Positions 23,544 through 32,980 of a stretch of 64,000 nucleotides of DNA are shown here, piece by piece. The first letter of the stretch is position 1; each line of letters begins with the position of its first letter. This DNA comes from Flavobacterium sp. (GTDB lineage: Bacteria > Bacteroidota > Bacteroidia > Flavobacteriales > Flavobacteriaceae). The stretch is taken from positions 496,001 through 560,000 of the forward strand of contig NZ_JAGIAV010000002.1 of assembly GCF_017744675.1 (NCBI RefSeq), in the 5' to 3' direction. The notes below the pieces were generated by a model that worked only from the letters and a program-made list of their open reading frames with translations, was not told where the DNA came from and made no database searches. The translations under genes were made by a program, and so were the position numbers.

Positions 23544-25249
23544 ATTTCATCATAACTCTTTTTCTTTTCTCATGCGAAGAAAAAAAGCCCATTAATCTAA
23601 AGACAGAATCTATTCGAAAAGAAGCGCTTGCCCTACGAAACAAAGCAATTGAAAATTATGACAAACAAAACTTTAACACCTCTTTTTATCAATTCAATAA
23701 ATCAAAGGAACTTTATAATATTATAAAAGACAGTGCCAAAATCTCTTACGTACTTATTAGAATTGCAGAAATCCATCAGCGGAATGGCGATTATTATGGA
23801 AGCAAAGAAATTTTAACTGAAGCATTACAGACACTACCATTAATTAAAAAAAAAGGAGATTATCCTGCTAGTATAAATAATTATTTAGGTATCGCAGACA
23901 AAGAACTTGCTCTTTATGATGATGCCATTTATTATTATAAACTAGCGGCAAATGAATATAAAGACCCTCTCTTAAAACATGCTCCTTTACAAAATATTGC
24001 AACAATCTATATCTGTCAGAAACAATATCATAAAGCAGTCCCTATCTTAGATTCACTTTTACAATCTCTTTCAAGTAAAGATTTAAAAGAGAAAGCAACA
24101 CCGTATGACAAGTCGATACTACTAGACAATTTAGGTTATGCCTACTTTAAGAACGGAATGGATGAAAAAGGATTCCAATTAATGAATGAAGGTCTAAAAA
24201 TTAGAATTGATAGTAAGGACAACTATGGAAGTATTGAAAGTTATCTTCACCTAGCCGATTATTATTCTAAAAAAGATCCGAAAAAATCGGATGAAAATGC
24301 TCTCTTAGCTTATAATATATCTACGAAACTTAATAGCGTTGACGAAAGATTGGAAGCTTTACAAATATTAATCTCAAATGACAATACTCCTAATACTCCC
24401 AAATACACTCAAAAATATTTTACATTAAACGATAGCATAATTAAAGTTAGAAATAATTTTAAAAATAAATCTGCCAAAATTAAATACGACGCTACAAAGG
24501 AAAAAGATGAAAACGCCAAACTTCGTTTAGAAAAGGCAGAAAATTTATTATCTCTCCAAAGAGCTAAATATCTCAGAATTGTATTTGTTATAGCATTTGT
24601 CTTTTTAGTTATTCTAATTGCAATTTTAATTCGCTATTACAAAAATAAAAACAAGGCTATCGAATTTAAAAGTTCGTACGATACAGAAACGAGAATCTCA
24701 AAAAAAATCCATGATGAATTGGCCAATGATGTATTTCAGGTAATTGCTTTTGCGGAATCTCAGCCATTGGCTGTAGAAAACACCAAAGAGAATCTACTCC
24801 AGAAACTGGATGATATTTACGGGCGCGTGAGAGGAATTTCAAAAGAAAACAATAAGATCGAAACTGGAAAAGATTTCACCAAAAGCATAAAAGAAATGCT
24901 TTCTGCCTACAATACTTTAGAAAGAAATATTATTGCCACAAACTTAGAAAACGTAAACTGGGAAGAGATTGACGACATCAAGAAAATCACCATTGGACGC
25001 GTACTGCAAGAATTGATGGTGAATATGAAAAAGCATAGCCACGCAAATCTTGTTGTGATAAAATTTGAAAGTGATCCAAAATCAATTCTAATCCGCTATT
25101 CGGATAACGGAATTGGCTGCGAGAAAACAAAGATTTCTAAAAATGGCCTCCAGAATATGGAACATCGAATTCAAACAGTAAAAGGTACTATTGAATTTGA
25201 CACAGAACCCGAAAACGGATTTAAAGCTAAAATCGTAATTCCTAAATAA
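23522..25249 (+). CDS. TPR-containing sensor histidine kinase, HPK7 type (locus B)
   Basis: 575 residues. N-terminal lipobox-like LFSC (Cys ~18), TPR array (~30-280), membrane helix (~352-373, IVFVIAFVFLVILIAILI), HisKA_3 with H397 in SKKIHDELANDVFQ, and HATPase_c with YSDNGIGC and GLQNMEHRI. Closely similar to the locus A kinase along its length, including MLRSPFF, NDSIIKVRNNFKNK and EKDENAKLRLEKAENL. No response-regulator gene follows; a terminator does. It may use the locus A regulator or one elsewhere. Confidence 0.9.
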   Translation: MLRSPFFYFIITLFLFSCEEKKPINLKTESIRKEALALRNKAIENYDKQNFNTSFYQFNKSKELYNIIKDSAKISYVLIRIAEIHQRNGDYYGSKEILTEALQTLPLIKKKGDYPASINNYLGIADKELALYDDAIYYYKLAANEYKDPLLKHAPLQNIATIYICQKQYHKAVPILDSLLQSLSSKDLKEKATPYDKSILLDNLGYAYFKNGMDEKGFQLMNEGLKIRIDSKDNYGSIESYLHLADYYSKKDPKKSDENALLAYNISTKLNSVDERLEALQILISNDNTPNTPKYTQKYFTLNDSIIKVRNNFKNKSAKIKYDATKEKDENAKLRLEKAENLLSLQRAKYLRIVFVIAFVFLVILIAILIRYYKNKNKAIEFKSSYDTETRISKKIHDELANDVFQVIAFAESQPLAVENTKENLLQKLDDIYGRVRGISKENNKIETGKDFTKSIKEMLSAYNTLERNIIATNLENVNWEEIDDIKKITIGRVLQELMVNMKKHSHANLVVIKFESDPKSILIRYSDNGIGCEKTKISKNGLQNMEHRIQTVKGTIEFDTEPENGFKAKIVIPK

Positions 25250-25251
25250 AC

Positions 25252-25285
25252 AAAAGCCTTTCGGATGATTCTGAAAGGCTTTTTC
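25252..25285 (+). terminator. Intrinsic terminator of the locus B kinase
   Basis: AAAAGCCTTTC (25252-25262) / GAAAGGCTTTT (25273-25283), then T-rich sequence. Confidence 0.85.
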
Positions 25286-25320
25286 TTCAAAAAACAAGTG
25301 ATTTTTTAAATTAACTTGCA

Positions 25321-25854
25321 CTACACCGCCTCTTTTAAAACGGCAACAGCTTCTTTCCAATTATTTACTCTTAAATAATTTTCTTTTTTGGCATTATGAA
25401 ACGCGGTAAACATAATTGGTTTACCAATGCAGAAATCTAGATTCTTTGGATGATCATCGATCAAATAATCGGTATTGATAATGGCTTTACTTCCGCACAG
25501 CACAATATTTTGCCATTTTATAAAGGGAAAATGTTCTGCAAGCCATTCTATTTTTTCATTTAGCGAGAGCGGAAATTCTGTCGCTGCTGAAACAATATAA
25601 ATCTCAAAATTCTCCTGTAACAGCTTTAAACTTTCTACAGCATCTTCTATTACAGGCAATGTTCTAAAAAAGTCTTTAGAGTTTAACACGCTAAGCACCT
25701 TCTCCCGACCGTGAAAAGCTTCTTCTTCAGTTAAACCTTGAATATCTTCTTTTGAAATGGTTATTCCAAATTCTCTTTCGAAGTAAGTGATTAGGTGTGC
25801 TTCTACATCAGCAAGCACTCCATCCATGTCGACTGCAATTGATTTCTTTTTCAT
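25321..25854 (-). CDS. 5'(3')-deoxyribonucleotidase, NT5C type (HAD superfamily)
   Basis: 177 residues. HAD motif I is AVDMDGVLAD (D9, D11), motif II is IVSAATEFP, and motif III/IV is TDYLIDDHPKNLDF. These are the hallmarks of the NT5C family, which dephosphorylates pyrimidine deoxynucleoside monophosphates. Cytoplasmic. Divergent from a DeoR-type regulator with a shared, repeat-rich promoter region, so it may be controlled by it. Confidence 0.88.
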   Translation of the reverse strand: MKKKSIAVDMDGVLADVEAHLITYFEREFGITISKEDIQGLTEEEAFHGREKVLSVLNSKDFFRTLPVIEDAVESLKLLQENFEIYIVSAATEFPLSLNEKIEWLAEHFPFIKWQNIVLCGSKAIINTDYLIDDHPKNLDFCIGKPIMFTAFHNAKKENYLRVNNWKEAVAVLKEAV

Positions 25855-25884
25855 TGTACATTTATTTTGCTACTAAATTATGCA

Positions 25885-25931
25885 AAAATTGCAATAAACA
25901 GCAAATTATTGCAATTTTTTATTTATTTTTG
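25885..25931 (+). promoter_or_regulatory. Operator-like inverted repeat and -7 box between NT5C and DeoR genes
   Basis: AAAATTGCAATAA (25885-25897) and TTATTGCAATTTT (25906-25918) are exact inverse copies separated by 8 bp. A further TTGCAAT overlaps the -7 box TATTTTTG (25924-25931). A probable site of the DeoR-type regulator. Confidence 0.55.
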
Positions 25932-25952
25932 CAATATTAAACCGCAAATAAA

Positions 25953-26702
25953 ATGAGAAAGGAAGAACGCCAGCAGACTATTTTAGATTATTTATCAAAA
26001 GAACATCGAGTAACTTCTGTTGAATTGAGTGAATATTTGAGTGTTTCTGAAGATACGATCAGACGGGACTTGAAAGAGCTTTCAGATCAGGGGCTTTTAA
26101 AAGCGGTTCGTGGTGGTGCGGTGGCTCCTTCTCCGATGCCTTTGCATTATAGAAAAAGAGAAAAGCATGATCTGGAAAACAAAAAGATTATTGCAGAAAA
26201 AGCCATTTCGTATTTAAAAGATGGGCAAGTAGTTTTTATTGATGGAGGAACAACTTCTTTGGCTTTAGTGGCAAGTTTTCCGCATCATTTAAAACTAACT
26301 GTCATTACAAATAGTTTTCCTGTTGCTGTTTTGGTCGAAGATCTACCGAATATCGATTTGATTTTTGCTGGAGGAAAAATGTGCAAAACCTCTTTTACTA
26401 CTGCTAGTATGGAATCTCTAGACTTTTTTAGAAATTTCAGAGCTGACATCTGTGTTTTGGGAACATGCGGTATTCATCACGAACGTGGTCTTACCGGAAT
26501 TCTGTATGATGATTCGCTGATTAAAAAAAGTATGATTCAAAACTCGAATTTCATAATTGCTTTGGGGTCGAGTGAAAAAATCGATACCGCAGAAACTTAT
26601 TTTGTTTCTCATTTAAAAGATATCGATGTTCTAGTAACTAACATTTCGCCTGACGAAGAAATTTTGAAAGTGTATAAAAATACGGGGGTGACTATTCTTT
26701 AA
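25953..26702 (+). CDS. DeoR/GlpR family transcriptional regulator
   Basis: 249 residues. N-terminal HTH (RQQTILDYLSKEHRVTSVELSEYLSVSEDTIRRDL, residues ~5-40, family signature), then the sugar-phosphate-sensing DeoRC domain with FIDGGTTSLALV and FAGGKMCKTS, and LGTCGIHHERGLTG. DeoR regulators repress sugar or nucleoside catabolic genes and respond to phosphorylated sugars. The divergent nucleotidase hints at nucleotide or sugar-phosphate metabolism. Confidence 0.92.
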   Translation: MRKEERQQTILDYLSKEHRVTSVELSEYLSVSEDTIRRDLKELSDQGLLKAVRGGAVAPSPMPLHYRKREKHDLENKKIIAEKAISYLKDGQVVFIDGGTTSLALVASFPHHLKLTVITNSFPVAVLVEDLPNIDLIFAGGKMCKTSFTTASMESLDFFRNFRADICVLGTCGIHHERGLTGILYDDSLIKKSMIQNSNFIIALGSSEKIDTAETYFVSHLKDIDVLVTNISPDEEILKVYKNTGVTIL

Positions 26703-26748
26703 TTTCATAACTTTGATCTAAACAATGATTTAGCATTACTATAGCGCA

Positions 26749-27558
26749 ATGGAATTCCAATATTTTCTACCATCAGAAATTCTGAAACCTTATATAAAAC
26801 ATTATTATATTTTTGAATCAGATTCTGATATAGAATTTCAAGACACTGTATTTCCGAGTGGCGAAATGGAAATGATTTTTAACCTCGGCGACGGTATTTG
26901 GGAATCCTTAATTGATGAAAAATTTCATAAAACACCCAAAATTGAATTATGGGGACAAATAACAAAGCCACTTGCCATAAAATCAAAAGGTAGGCACACT
27001 ATGCTTGGCATTCGGTTTTACACTTATTCTGCGTCCTATTTTTTTAATGATGAAATCGGGATATTTAACGATCAGATTTTAGATTTAGAAGATGTAATTG
27101 GCAAACCTATAACAACGCTATATTTACAGCTTTTAGAAACTTCAGAAATACAAAAGCGAATTGAACTTATTGAAGCATTCTTAATCAAGAAACTGGTAAC
27201 CAATGATAATAAATCACAAAAAATTCAAAAAGTAGCTCATATATTATCGAGTTTAGTCCAAAATCCATCGGGGAGCGAGATCAATACTATTGCAGCCAAA
27301 TACGGAATGACGCCTCGCTATCTTCATAAATTGGTTTTTCAACACACAGGGCTTGCCCCAAAATCCTTTAACAAGATTATCCGTTTTCAGCGTAGCCTAA
27401 AACTGATTGCCAATAACGATTCCCCTTTAACTTCAATTGCTTACGATTCTGGCTACTTCGACCAGTCGCACTTTATAAGAGATTTTAAAGCTTTTACAGG
27501 AACTACACCTACTTCTTATTTAGAAAATCTATCTCCAATAAATAATTTAATTGTATAA
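26749..27558 (+). CDS. AraC family transcriptional regulator
   Basis: 269 residues. N-terminal ~120 residues are the DUF6597-type domain of AraC proteins (FLPSEILKPYIKHYYIFES ... FPSGEMEMIFNLGD). C-terminal HTH_18: YGMTPRYLHKLVFQHTGLAP, IAYDSGYFDQSHFIRDFKAFTG. The ligand is unknown. It starts 46 nt after the DeoR gene, so it may be in the same transcript, though a separate promoter is possible. Confidence 0.9.
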   Translation: MEFQYFLPSEILKPYIKHYYIFESDSDIEFQDTVFPSGEMEMIFNLGDGIWESLIDEKFHKTPKIELWGQITKPLAIKSKGRHTMLGIRFYTYSASYFFNDEIGIFNDQILDLEDVIGKPITTLYLQLLETSEIQKRIELIEAFLIKKLVTNDNKSQKIQKVAHILSSLVQNPSGSEINTIAAKYGMTPRYLHKLVFQHTGLAPKSFNKIIRFQRSLKLIANNDSPLTSIAYDSGYFDQSHFIRDFKAFTGTTPTSYLENLSPINNLIV

Positions 27559-27696
27559 AATCAATATTCAGCTTCTTAGTATCTTAGAATCTCAAAAAAT
27601 AAAAATCAGTTCCGATTTGTACAATTTAAAAGTTTTTAAACGCAATACCTTTGATTAAAATAATATAAATCTATTCTTTTAATTAAAACTATTGTT

Positions 27697-28179
27697 ATGA
27701 AAAATTATGCTCCTTGTACAATTTTAAAACTACTTGTATTTATCATAGTATTAAACAGCTGTAATTCGGCATCAAAAAAAGAAACAGCCAATTTAGACGA
27801 AGCAAAAAAAGCAATTCAGGAAAGCAACGCCATTTATTTTAATTCATTTAAAAATAATGATGCTTCCATTTTCATAGATCGTTATGCCGATGACGCTTCA
27901 ATATTACTTCCAAATGCACCTCAAATTTATGGAAAAGAAGGTGCTGCTAAATTTTTTAGAAAAGCCTATGACGAATATGGTTTAAGAGGTGGTAAATTTA
28001 TCACTACAGCAATATACGGCGATGGCGTAGAATATGTAACCGAAGAAGGGTTATGGCAGTCTTTAAATTCGAAAGGCGAACTTATGGATGATGGCAAGTT
28101 TCTTGTTCTTTGGAAAAAAACTCCTAAAGGCTGGAAAATGTTTAGAGATTCTTTTAGCAGTAATCGCAAAGCAGAATAA
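27697..28179 (+). CDS. NTF2-like (DUF4440/SgcJ type) lipoprotein
   Basis: 160 residues: signal peptide with lipobox LNSC (Cys ~22), then an NTF2-like cone fold with IYFNSFKNNDASIFIDRYADDASILLP (residues ~48-74) and WKKTPKGWKMFRDSFSSN. Members of this fold range from isomerases to binding proteins; no active site can be named. The upstream spacer contains a short CTTAGAA-word repeat (27573-27597). Confidence 0.75.
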   Translation: MKNYAPCTILKLLVFIIVLNSCNSASKKETANLDEAKKAIQESNAIYFNSFKNNDASIFIDRYADDASILLPNAPQIYGKEGAAKFFRKAYDEYGLRGGKFITTAIYGDGVEYVTEEGLWQSLNSKGELMDDGKFLVLWKKTPKGWKMFRDSFSSNRKAE

Positions 28180-28195
28180 ATACTAGTCTAAAACA

Positions 28196-28235
28196 AAAAA
28201 AGCCTTTCAGGATTTTACTCCCAAAAGGCTTTTTT
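28196..28235. terminator. Bidirectional intrinsic terminator
   Basis: AAAAAAGCCTTT (28196-28207) pairs with AAAGGCTTTTTT (about 28224-28235). Separates the NTF2-like gene from the convergent efflux operon. Confidence 0.8.
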
Positions 28236-28256
28236 ACTACAAATTAAGTGGCAATT

Positions 28257-29708
28257 TTATTTCCATCCGCCGCCCAAGTCTCTATAAACATGAACTGCAG
28301 CATTTAATTGTTCTTTTTTAGTATCTACTAATTCCAATTTTGCTTCTAAAGCATCTCTTTGTGTCATTAAAACTTCAAAATAGTCTACTCTTGCCGATTT
28401 AAACAAATCGTTTGAAACTTCGATAGAGGTATTTAATGCATCAACTTGTTTTGATTTAAGATCGTAACCTTTTTGAAGATTCTCAATCTTAGACATTTGA
28501 TTTGACACTTCTAAATAAGCATTTAAAACTGTACGATCGTAATTGTACAATGCTTGAATTTGTCTTGCATTAGCACTTGCAAACTCTGCTTTAATGGCAT
28601 TTCTATTAATCAAAGGCGCAACAAGATCTCCGGCCAATGAGTACAATAGCGATTCTGGCATTGTAAACAAATAAGAAGGTTTAAAAGCATTTACTCCAAT
28701 CGCAGCAGTAATATCCAAAGAAGGATAAAACTCTGCACGAGCTACTTTTACATCTAATTTTGCTGCTACTAATTGCAATTCTGCTTGTTTTACATCTGGA
28801 CGATTCTGCAATAATTGAGATGGAATTCCAGAACTTACAGCCGCTGGTAAAAGACTTAAGAAATTAGTAGTGCTTGTTCTTTTGATTTCCTGCGGATATC
28901 TTCCAAGCAAAAAGTTGATTTTATTTTCTGTTTCTTTTATCTGCTGTAAGATATCAAACTCCATACTTCTTGAAGTTAAAACCTCTGCTTCAAATTTCTT
29001 TACTCCAAGTTCAGTTGCTCTTGCCGCTTGTTTTTGAACTTTTACAATTTCTAAAGCGTTAGTCTGCAATTGAATTGTCTGTTTTACAATCTCTAATTGA
29101 TTGTCTAAAGCCAACAATTCATAATAAGAATCGGCAACTTCAGCGATAAGATTTGTAATAACAAAGTTTTTACCTTCAACAGTAGCCAAATATCTGTTTA
29201 AAGCTGCTTTTTTAGAATTGCGAAGTTTTTTCCAAATATCTACTTCCCAGTTTGCATAAGCTGCAATGGTAAAATCTCCCAACGGATCTGGCATTTCTTT
29301 ACCAGGCATAATTTCAGTTGTAGCATCACCAGCTCCTTGGCTTGTATATCTACCTACTTTTTCTACTCCAGCTCCCGCACGTAAACCTGCAGTTGGCAAT
29401 AAAAGTCCTTTTTTTACACGAATATCATTCTTTGCGATTTCTATTTCCTGTAAAGTAATATTTAGTTCTTGGTTATTTTTAAGAGCAGCATCAATTAAAT
29501 CGATGAGGTTCTGATCTTTAAAATAATCTTTCCACGCTAACGCAGCTGTATTGTTGCTTGCTTCCTGTGTTTGAGCTGTTTGTCCAAATGAATCAGGAAC
29601 CGGCGTACTTGTAGTTACTGCTGCCTCAGGTGCAGGGGTTTTACACCCTGCAACTGCCAGACATGCAGCTAATACAATACTATATTGATATGTTTTAACT
29701 CTATACAT
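28257..29708 (-). CDS. RND efflux outer membrane factor (TolC/OprM family)
   Basis: 483 residues from ATG 29708, which overlaps the last codons of the RND gene (translational coupling); a TTG at 29720 is an alternative. Signal peptide with lipobox VAGC (Cys ~22) and a duplicated coiled-coil OEP domain: WKDYFKDQNLIDLIDAALKNN ... and SGIPSQLLQNRPDVKQAEL, with ADEFYPSLDI-like ARAEFYPSLDI. It forms the trimeric outer-membrane channel of the tripartite pump encoded upstream. Confidence 0.93.
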   Translation of the reverse strand: MYRVKTYQYSIVLAACLAVAGCKTPAPEAAVTTSTPVPDSFGQTAQTQEASNNTAALAWKDYFKDQNLIDLIDAALKNNQELNITLQEIEIAKNDIRVKKGLLLPTAGLRAGAGVEKVGRYTSQGAGDATTEIMPGKEMPDPLGDFTIAAYANWEVDIWKKLRNSKKAALNRYLATVEGKNFVITNLIAEVADSYYELLALDNQLEIVKQTIQLQTNALEIVKVQKQAARATELGVKKFEAEVLTSRSMEFDILQQIKETENKINFLLGRYPQEIKRTSTTNFLSLLPAAVSSGIPSQLLQNRPDVKQAELQLVAAKLDVKVARAEFYPSLDITAAIGVNAFKPSYLFTMPESLLYSLAGDLVAPLINRNAIKAEFASANARQIQALYNYDRTVLNAYLEVSNQMSKIENLQKGYDLKSKQVDALNTSIEVSNDLFKSARVDYFEVLMTQRDALEAKLELVDTKKEQLNAAVHVYRDLGGGWK

Positions 29709-32700
29709 GATTGTTATCAATTTCTTCTGTTAATGGGTTTTCTTCTTCATGTTTTACCAATTTGTGTTTCTCAGCAATTTTGGCAAATATGAAATACAAG
29801 CCTGGAATTACAAATACACCACAAATGGTTCCAATAAGCATACCTCCTGCTGCTGCAGTACCAATTGTTCTGTTACCAATTTTACCTGGACCAGTCGCAA
29901 AAGCAAGTGGCAATAAACCTGCGATGAAAGCAAACGAAGTCATCAAAATTGGACGGAACCTCGCTTTGGCTCCTTCCATTGCAGCTTCTAAAACCGATTT
30001 ACCTGCAGCATGTCTTTGAATCGCAAACTCAACAATCAACACGGCATTCTTACCTAATAAACCGATAAGCATTACCATAGCAACTTGAGCATAGATATTG
30101 TTTTCTAATCCTGTTAATTTTAATAAAAGGAAAGCTCCAAAAATACCTGCTGGTAAAGAAAGAATTACCGATAATGGCAAAATAAAACTTTCGTATTGAG
30201 CTGCTAATACCAAGTAAACGAAGCCTAAACAGATTAAGAATACCCAAATAGCCTGATTACCTTGCGCCACCTCATCGGCAGAAATACCTGCCCAGTCAAT
30301 GTCATATCCTCTTGGCAATTTTTCAGCTGCCACTTTCTGAATCACTTTAATCGCTGTACCAGAACTATATCCTGGAGCTGGCGAACCACTGATTTGTGTT
30401 GAGGTATACATGTTATGACGTGTGATTTCTGAAAGTCCGTACACTTTTTCCAATTTCATGAAAGCAGAATAAGGCACCATTTCATCACGATTATTCTTCA
30501 CATACAATTTCAAGATATCATCTGGCTGTGCACGATATTCTGGTGAAGCCTGAACGATTACTTTATAATTGATACCAAATTTGATAAAACTGATTTCGTA
30601 GTTACTTCCCACAAGAGTTGACAATGAGTTCATCGCATTTTCGATAGAAACACCTTTTTGCTGTGCTAAATCATTATCGACTTTCATCATATATTGAGGG
30701 AAACTCGAGCTATAGAAACTAAATACGTTTGATAATTCTGGCTGTTTGTTCAATTCAGCCACAAAATCATTATTTACCTGTTCCATTCTCTTATAATCAA
30801 CAGAACCTGTTTTATCCAACAAACGAAGCTCAAATCCTCCGGCAGCACCATATCCTGGTACAGCAGGCGGTTGGAAAAATTCGATATTAGCACCTGTAAT
30901 ATCTTTACATTTTTCCTCCATTTCATGCATAATCTCTAGAACAGATTCTTTTCTGTCGCTCCAGTCTTTAAGGTTAACCAAACACGTTCCTGAGTTTGCT
31001 CCCGTACCTTCAGACAGAATCTCGTAACCTGCCAATGAAGAAACAGATTTTACTCCGTCAATTTCTTCAGCAATTTTCTGAACTCGCTCTGCAATATTAT
31101 TTGTTCTTTCTAATGATGACCCTGGGGGCGTTTGAATAACGGCATAGAACATTCCCTGATCCTCATTCGGAATAAATCCTGAAGGCACATTACTACTAAT
31201 GATCCATGTTCCAGCACAGAAACCAAGAAGCGCTACAATTGTCACTACTCTTCTGTTAACAATTTTACCCAATAGATTTTGGTATTTACCTTGCGCTAAA
31301 TTGAATTTTTCGTTGAAAGCATCAATAAATCGGTTTGCAGGAGTTTTCTTTTTAGGTACTCCGTGATTGTTTTTCAGCATCATGGCACAAAGTGCAGGTG
31401 TCAAGGTCAAAGCCACAATACCAGAAAGGATAATAGCCGTTGCCATCGTTACAGAGAACTGTCTGTAGAATACCCCAACAGGTCCAGACATGAACGCTAC
31501 TGGAATAAATACCGCCGCCATAAGGAAGGTAATCGCAACAATTGCTCCTGCAATTTCATGCATTGCCTGCTTAGTCGCTTTAAATGGCGACAGATGTTCT
31601 TCTTCCATCTTGGCATGAACGGCCTCGATAACCACAATCGCGTCATCGACCACGACCCCAATTGCCAATACTAAAGCAAATAATGTAATTAAGTTTAATG
31701 AGATATCGAAGAATGTCATGAACACAAAAGTTCCTACCAACGATACTGGAACTGCAATTGCCGGAATAACCGTAGAACGCCAATCTCCTAAGAAAAGGAA
31801 TACTACCAAACCTACCAGAATAAATGCTTCAACCAACGTGTGGATTACTTTTTCGATAGAAGCATCAAGGAATTTAGAAACGTCATACGAAATTTCATAA
31901 TCCATTCCTTTTGGAAATCTCTGTTTGATTTTTTCCAATTTTGCTTTTACCTCTTCAATAACCTGATTCGCGTTACTTCCAAAAGATTGTTTCAATACAA
32001 TCGCCGCAGATGGTCTTCCATTCAAATTAGAATAGATATCATACATCGAGCTTCCAAACTCGACTTTTGCAACATCTTTCAATCTCAAAAGCTCACCGTT
32101 TGGATTTGCTTTTACTACAATATTCTCATATTGCTCTTTTGTTGTAAAACGTCCAGAATATTTCAATACATATTCAAATGCTTGAGAACGTTTACCAGAA
32201 CTTTCCCCAGTTTTACCAGGAGAAGCTTCCAAACTCTGACTTGATAATGCTTCCATAATCTCATCAGCAGAAATTTTATAAGCTAGCATACGGTCTGGTT
32301 TTAGCCAGATACGCATTGCATATTCACGTGTTCCTAAGATATCTCCAGAACCAATACCGTTTACCCTTTTTAATTCAGAAAGTACGTTGATATCAGCATA
32401 GTTATACAAGAACTTCATATCGGTATTTTTATCTGTACTGTAAAGGTTCACGTACATCAACATACTCGGTACTTCACGGGTAATTTTGATACCCTCTCTA
32501 ATTACTAAAGGAGGAAGTTTATTGGTTACAGAAGCCACACGGTTCTGCACGTTAATTGCAGCTTGGTTAGGATCTGTTCCTAAGTTAAAAACTACTTTAA
32601 TTGTTGCTTCACCATCATTTCCTGCATCTGAAGCCATATATTTCATCCCTGGAACACCATTTAGGGCTCTTTCCAACGGAATAACAACCGCCTTGATCAT

Positions 32701-32868
32701 AAGCTCACCATTAGATCCAGGATAATCTGCGGTAACGTTCACCATTGGAGGTGAAATCGTAGGGAATTGTGTAATTGGCAAGTTTAAAACCGACAATATC
32801 CCTAAAAAGACAATAATCAACGATATTACTATCGAAAGAACAGGTCTTTGAATAAATTTATTAAACAT
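29701..32868 (-). CDS. RND multidrug efflux permease, HAE1 family (AcrB/MexB-like)
   Basis: 1055 residues, full length for AcrB-type pumps. Twelve membrane helices in two halves, large periplasmic loops, FIQRPVLSIVISLIIVFLG at the N-terminus, the proton-relay Asp pair in GVVVDDAIVVIEAV (helix 4), and GxxGKNAVLIVEFA in helix 10. It exports drugs or toxic metabolites from periplasm and membrane. Middle gene of the operon: adaptor 112 nt upstream, outer-membrane factor overlapping downstream. The 112-nt spacer holds a CTTGAAA-word repeat. Confidence 0.96.
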   Translation of the reverse strand: MFNKFIQRPVLSIVISLIIVFLGILSVLNLPITQFPTISPPMVNVTADYPGSNGELMIKAVVIPLERALNGVPGMKYMASDAGNDGEATIKVVFNLGTDPNQAAINVQNRVASVTNKLPPLVIREGIKITREVPSMLMYVNLYSTDKNTDMKFLYNYADINVLSELKRVNGIGSGDILGTREYAMRIWLKPDRMLAYKISADEIMEALSSQSLEASPGKTGESSGKRSQAFEYVLKYSGRFTTKEQYENIVVKANPNGELLRLKDVAKVEFGSSMYDIYSNLNGRPSAAIVLKQSFGSNANQVIEEVKAKLEKIKQRFPKGMDYEISYDVSKFLDASIEKVIHTLVEAFILVGLVVFLFLGDWRSTVIPAIAVPVSLVGTFVFMTFFDISLNLITLFALVLAIGVVVDDAIVVIEAVHAKMEEEHLSPFKATKQAMHEIAGAIVAITFLMAAVFIPVAFMSGPVGVFYRQFSVTMATAIILSGIVALTLTPALCAMMLKNNHGVPKKKTPANRFIDAFNEKFNLAQGKYQNLLGKIVNRRVVTIVALLGFCAGTWIISSNVPSGFIPNEDQGMFYAVIQTPPGSSLERTNNIAERVQKIAEEIDGVKSVSSLAGYEILSEGTGANSGTCLVNLKDWSDRKESVLEIMHEMEEKCKDITGANIEFFQPPAVPGYGAAGGFELRLLDKTGSVDYKRMEQVNNDFVAELNKQPELSNVFSFYSSSFPQYMMKVDNDLAQQKGVSIENAMNSLSTLVGSNYEISFIKFGINYKVIVQASPEYRAQPDDILKLYVKNNRDEMVPYSAFMKLEKVYGLSEITRHNMYTSTQISGSPAPGYSSGTAIKVIQKVAAEKLPRGYDIDWAGISADEVAQGNQAIWVFLICLGFVYLVLAAQYESFILPLSVILSLPAGIFGAFLLLKLTGLENNIYAQVAMVMLIGLLGKNAVLIVEFAIQRHAAGKSVLEAAMEGAKARFRPILMTSFAFIAGLLPLAFATGPGKIGNRTIGTAAAGGMLIGTICGVFVIPGLYFIFAKIAEKHKLVKHEEENPLTEEIDNNHV

Positions 32869-32907
32869 TTTCGTATTTTTTAATGATTAAACTTATTGAA
32901 GCTTAAA

Positions 32908-32969
32908 ATTGTTTCACGTTTCACGTTTCAGGTTCAGTACGTAACTTGAAACCTTAAACTTGAAACTAT
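32908..32969. repeat. CTTGAAA-word hairpin inside the efflux operon
   Basis: GTTTCACGTTTCACGTTTCAGG-like text (words GTTTCA, 32910 onward) faces ACTTGAAACCTTAAACTTGAAAC. The arms are imperfect. It lies between adaptor and pump genes and would form a hairpin in the polycistronic mRNA. Confidence 0.6.
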
Positions 32970-32980
32970 AAAACAAAAAA

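Noticed and set aside
31363..32244. Long open frames antisense to the RND pump
   Set aside because: They are shadows of a clear full-length pump gene; their protein content is low-complexity.
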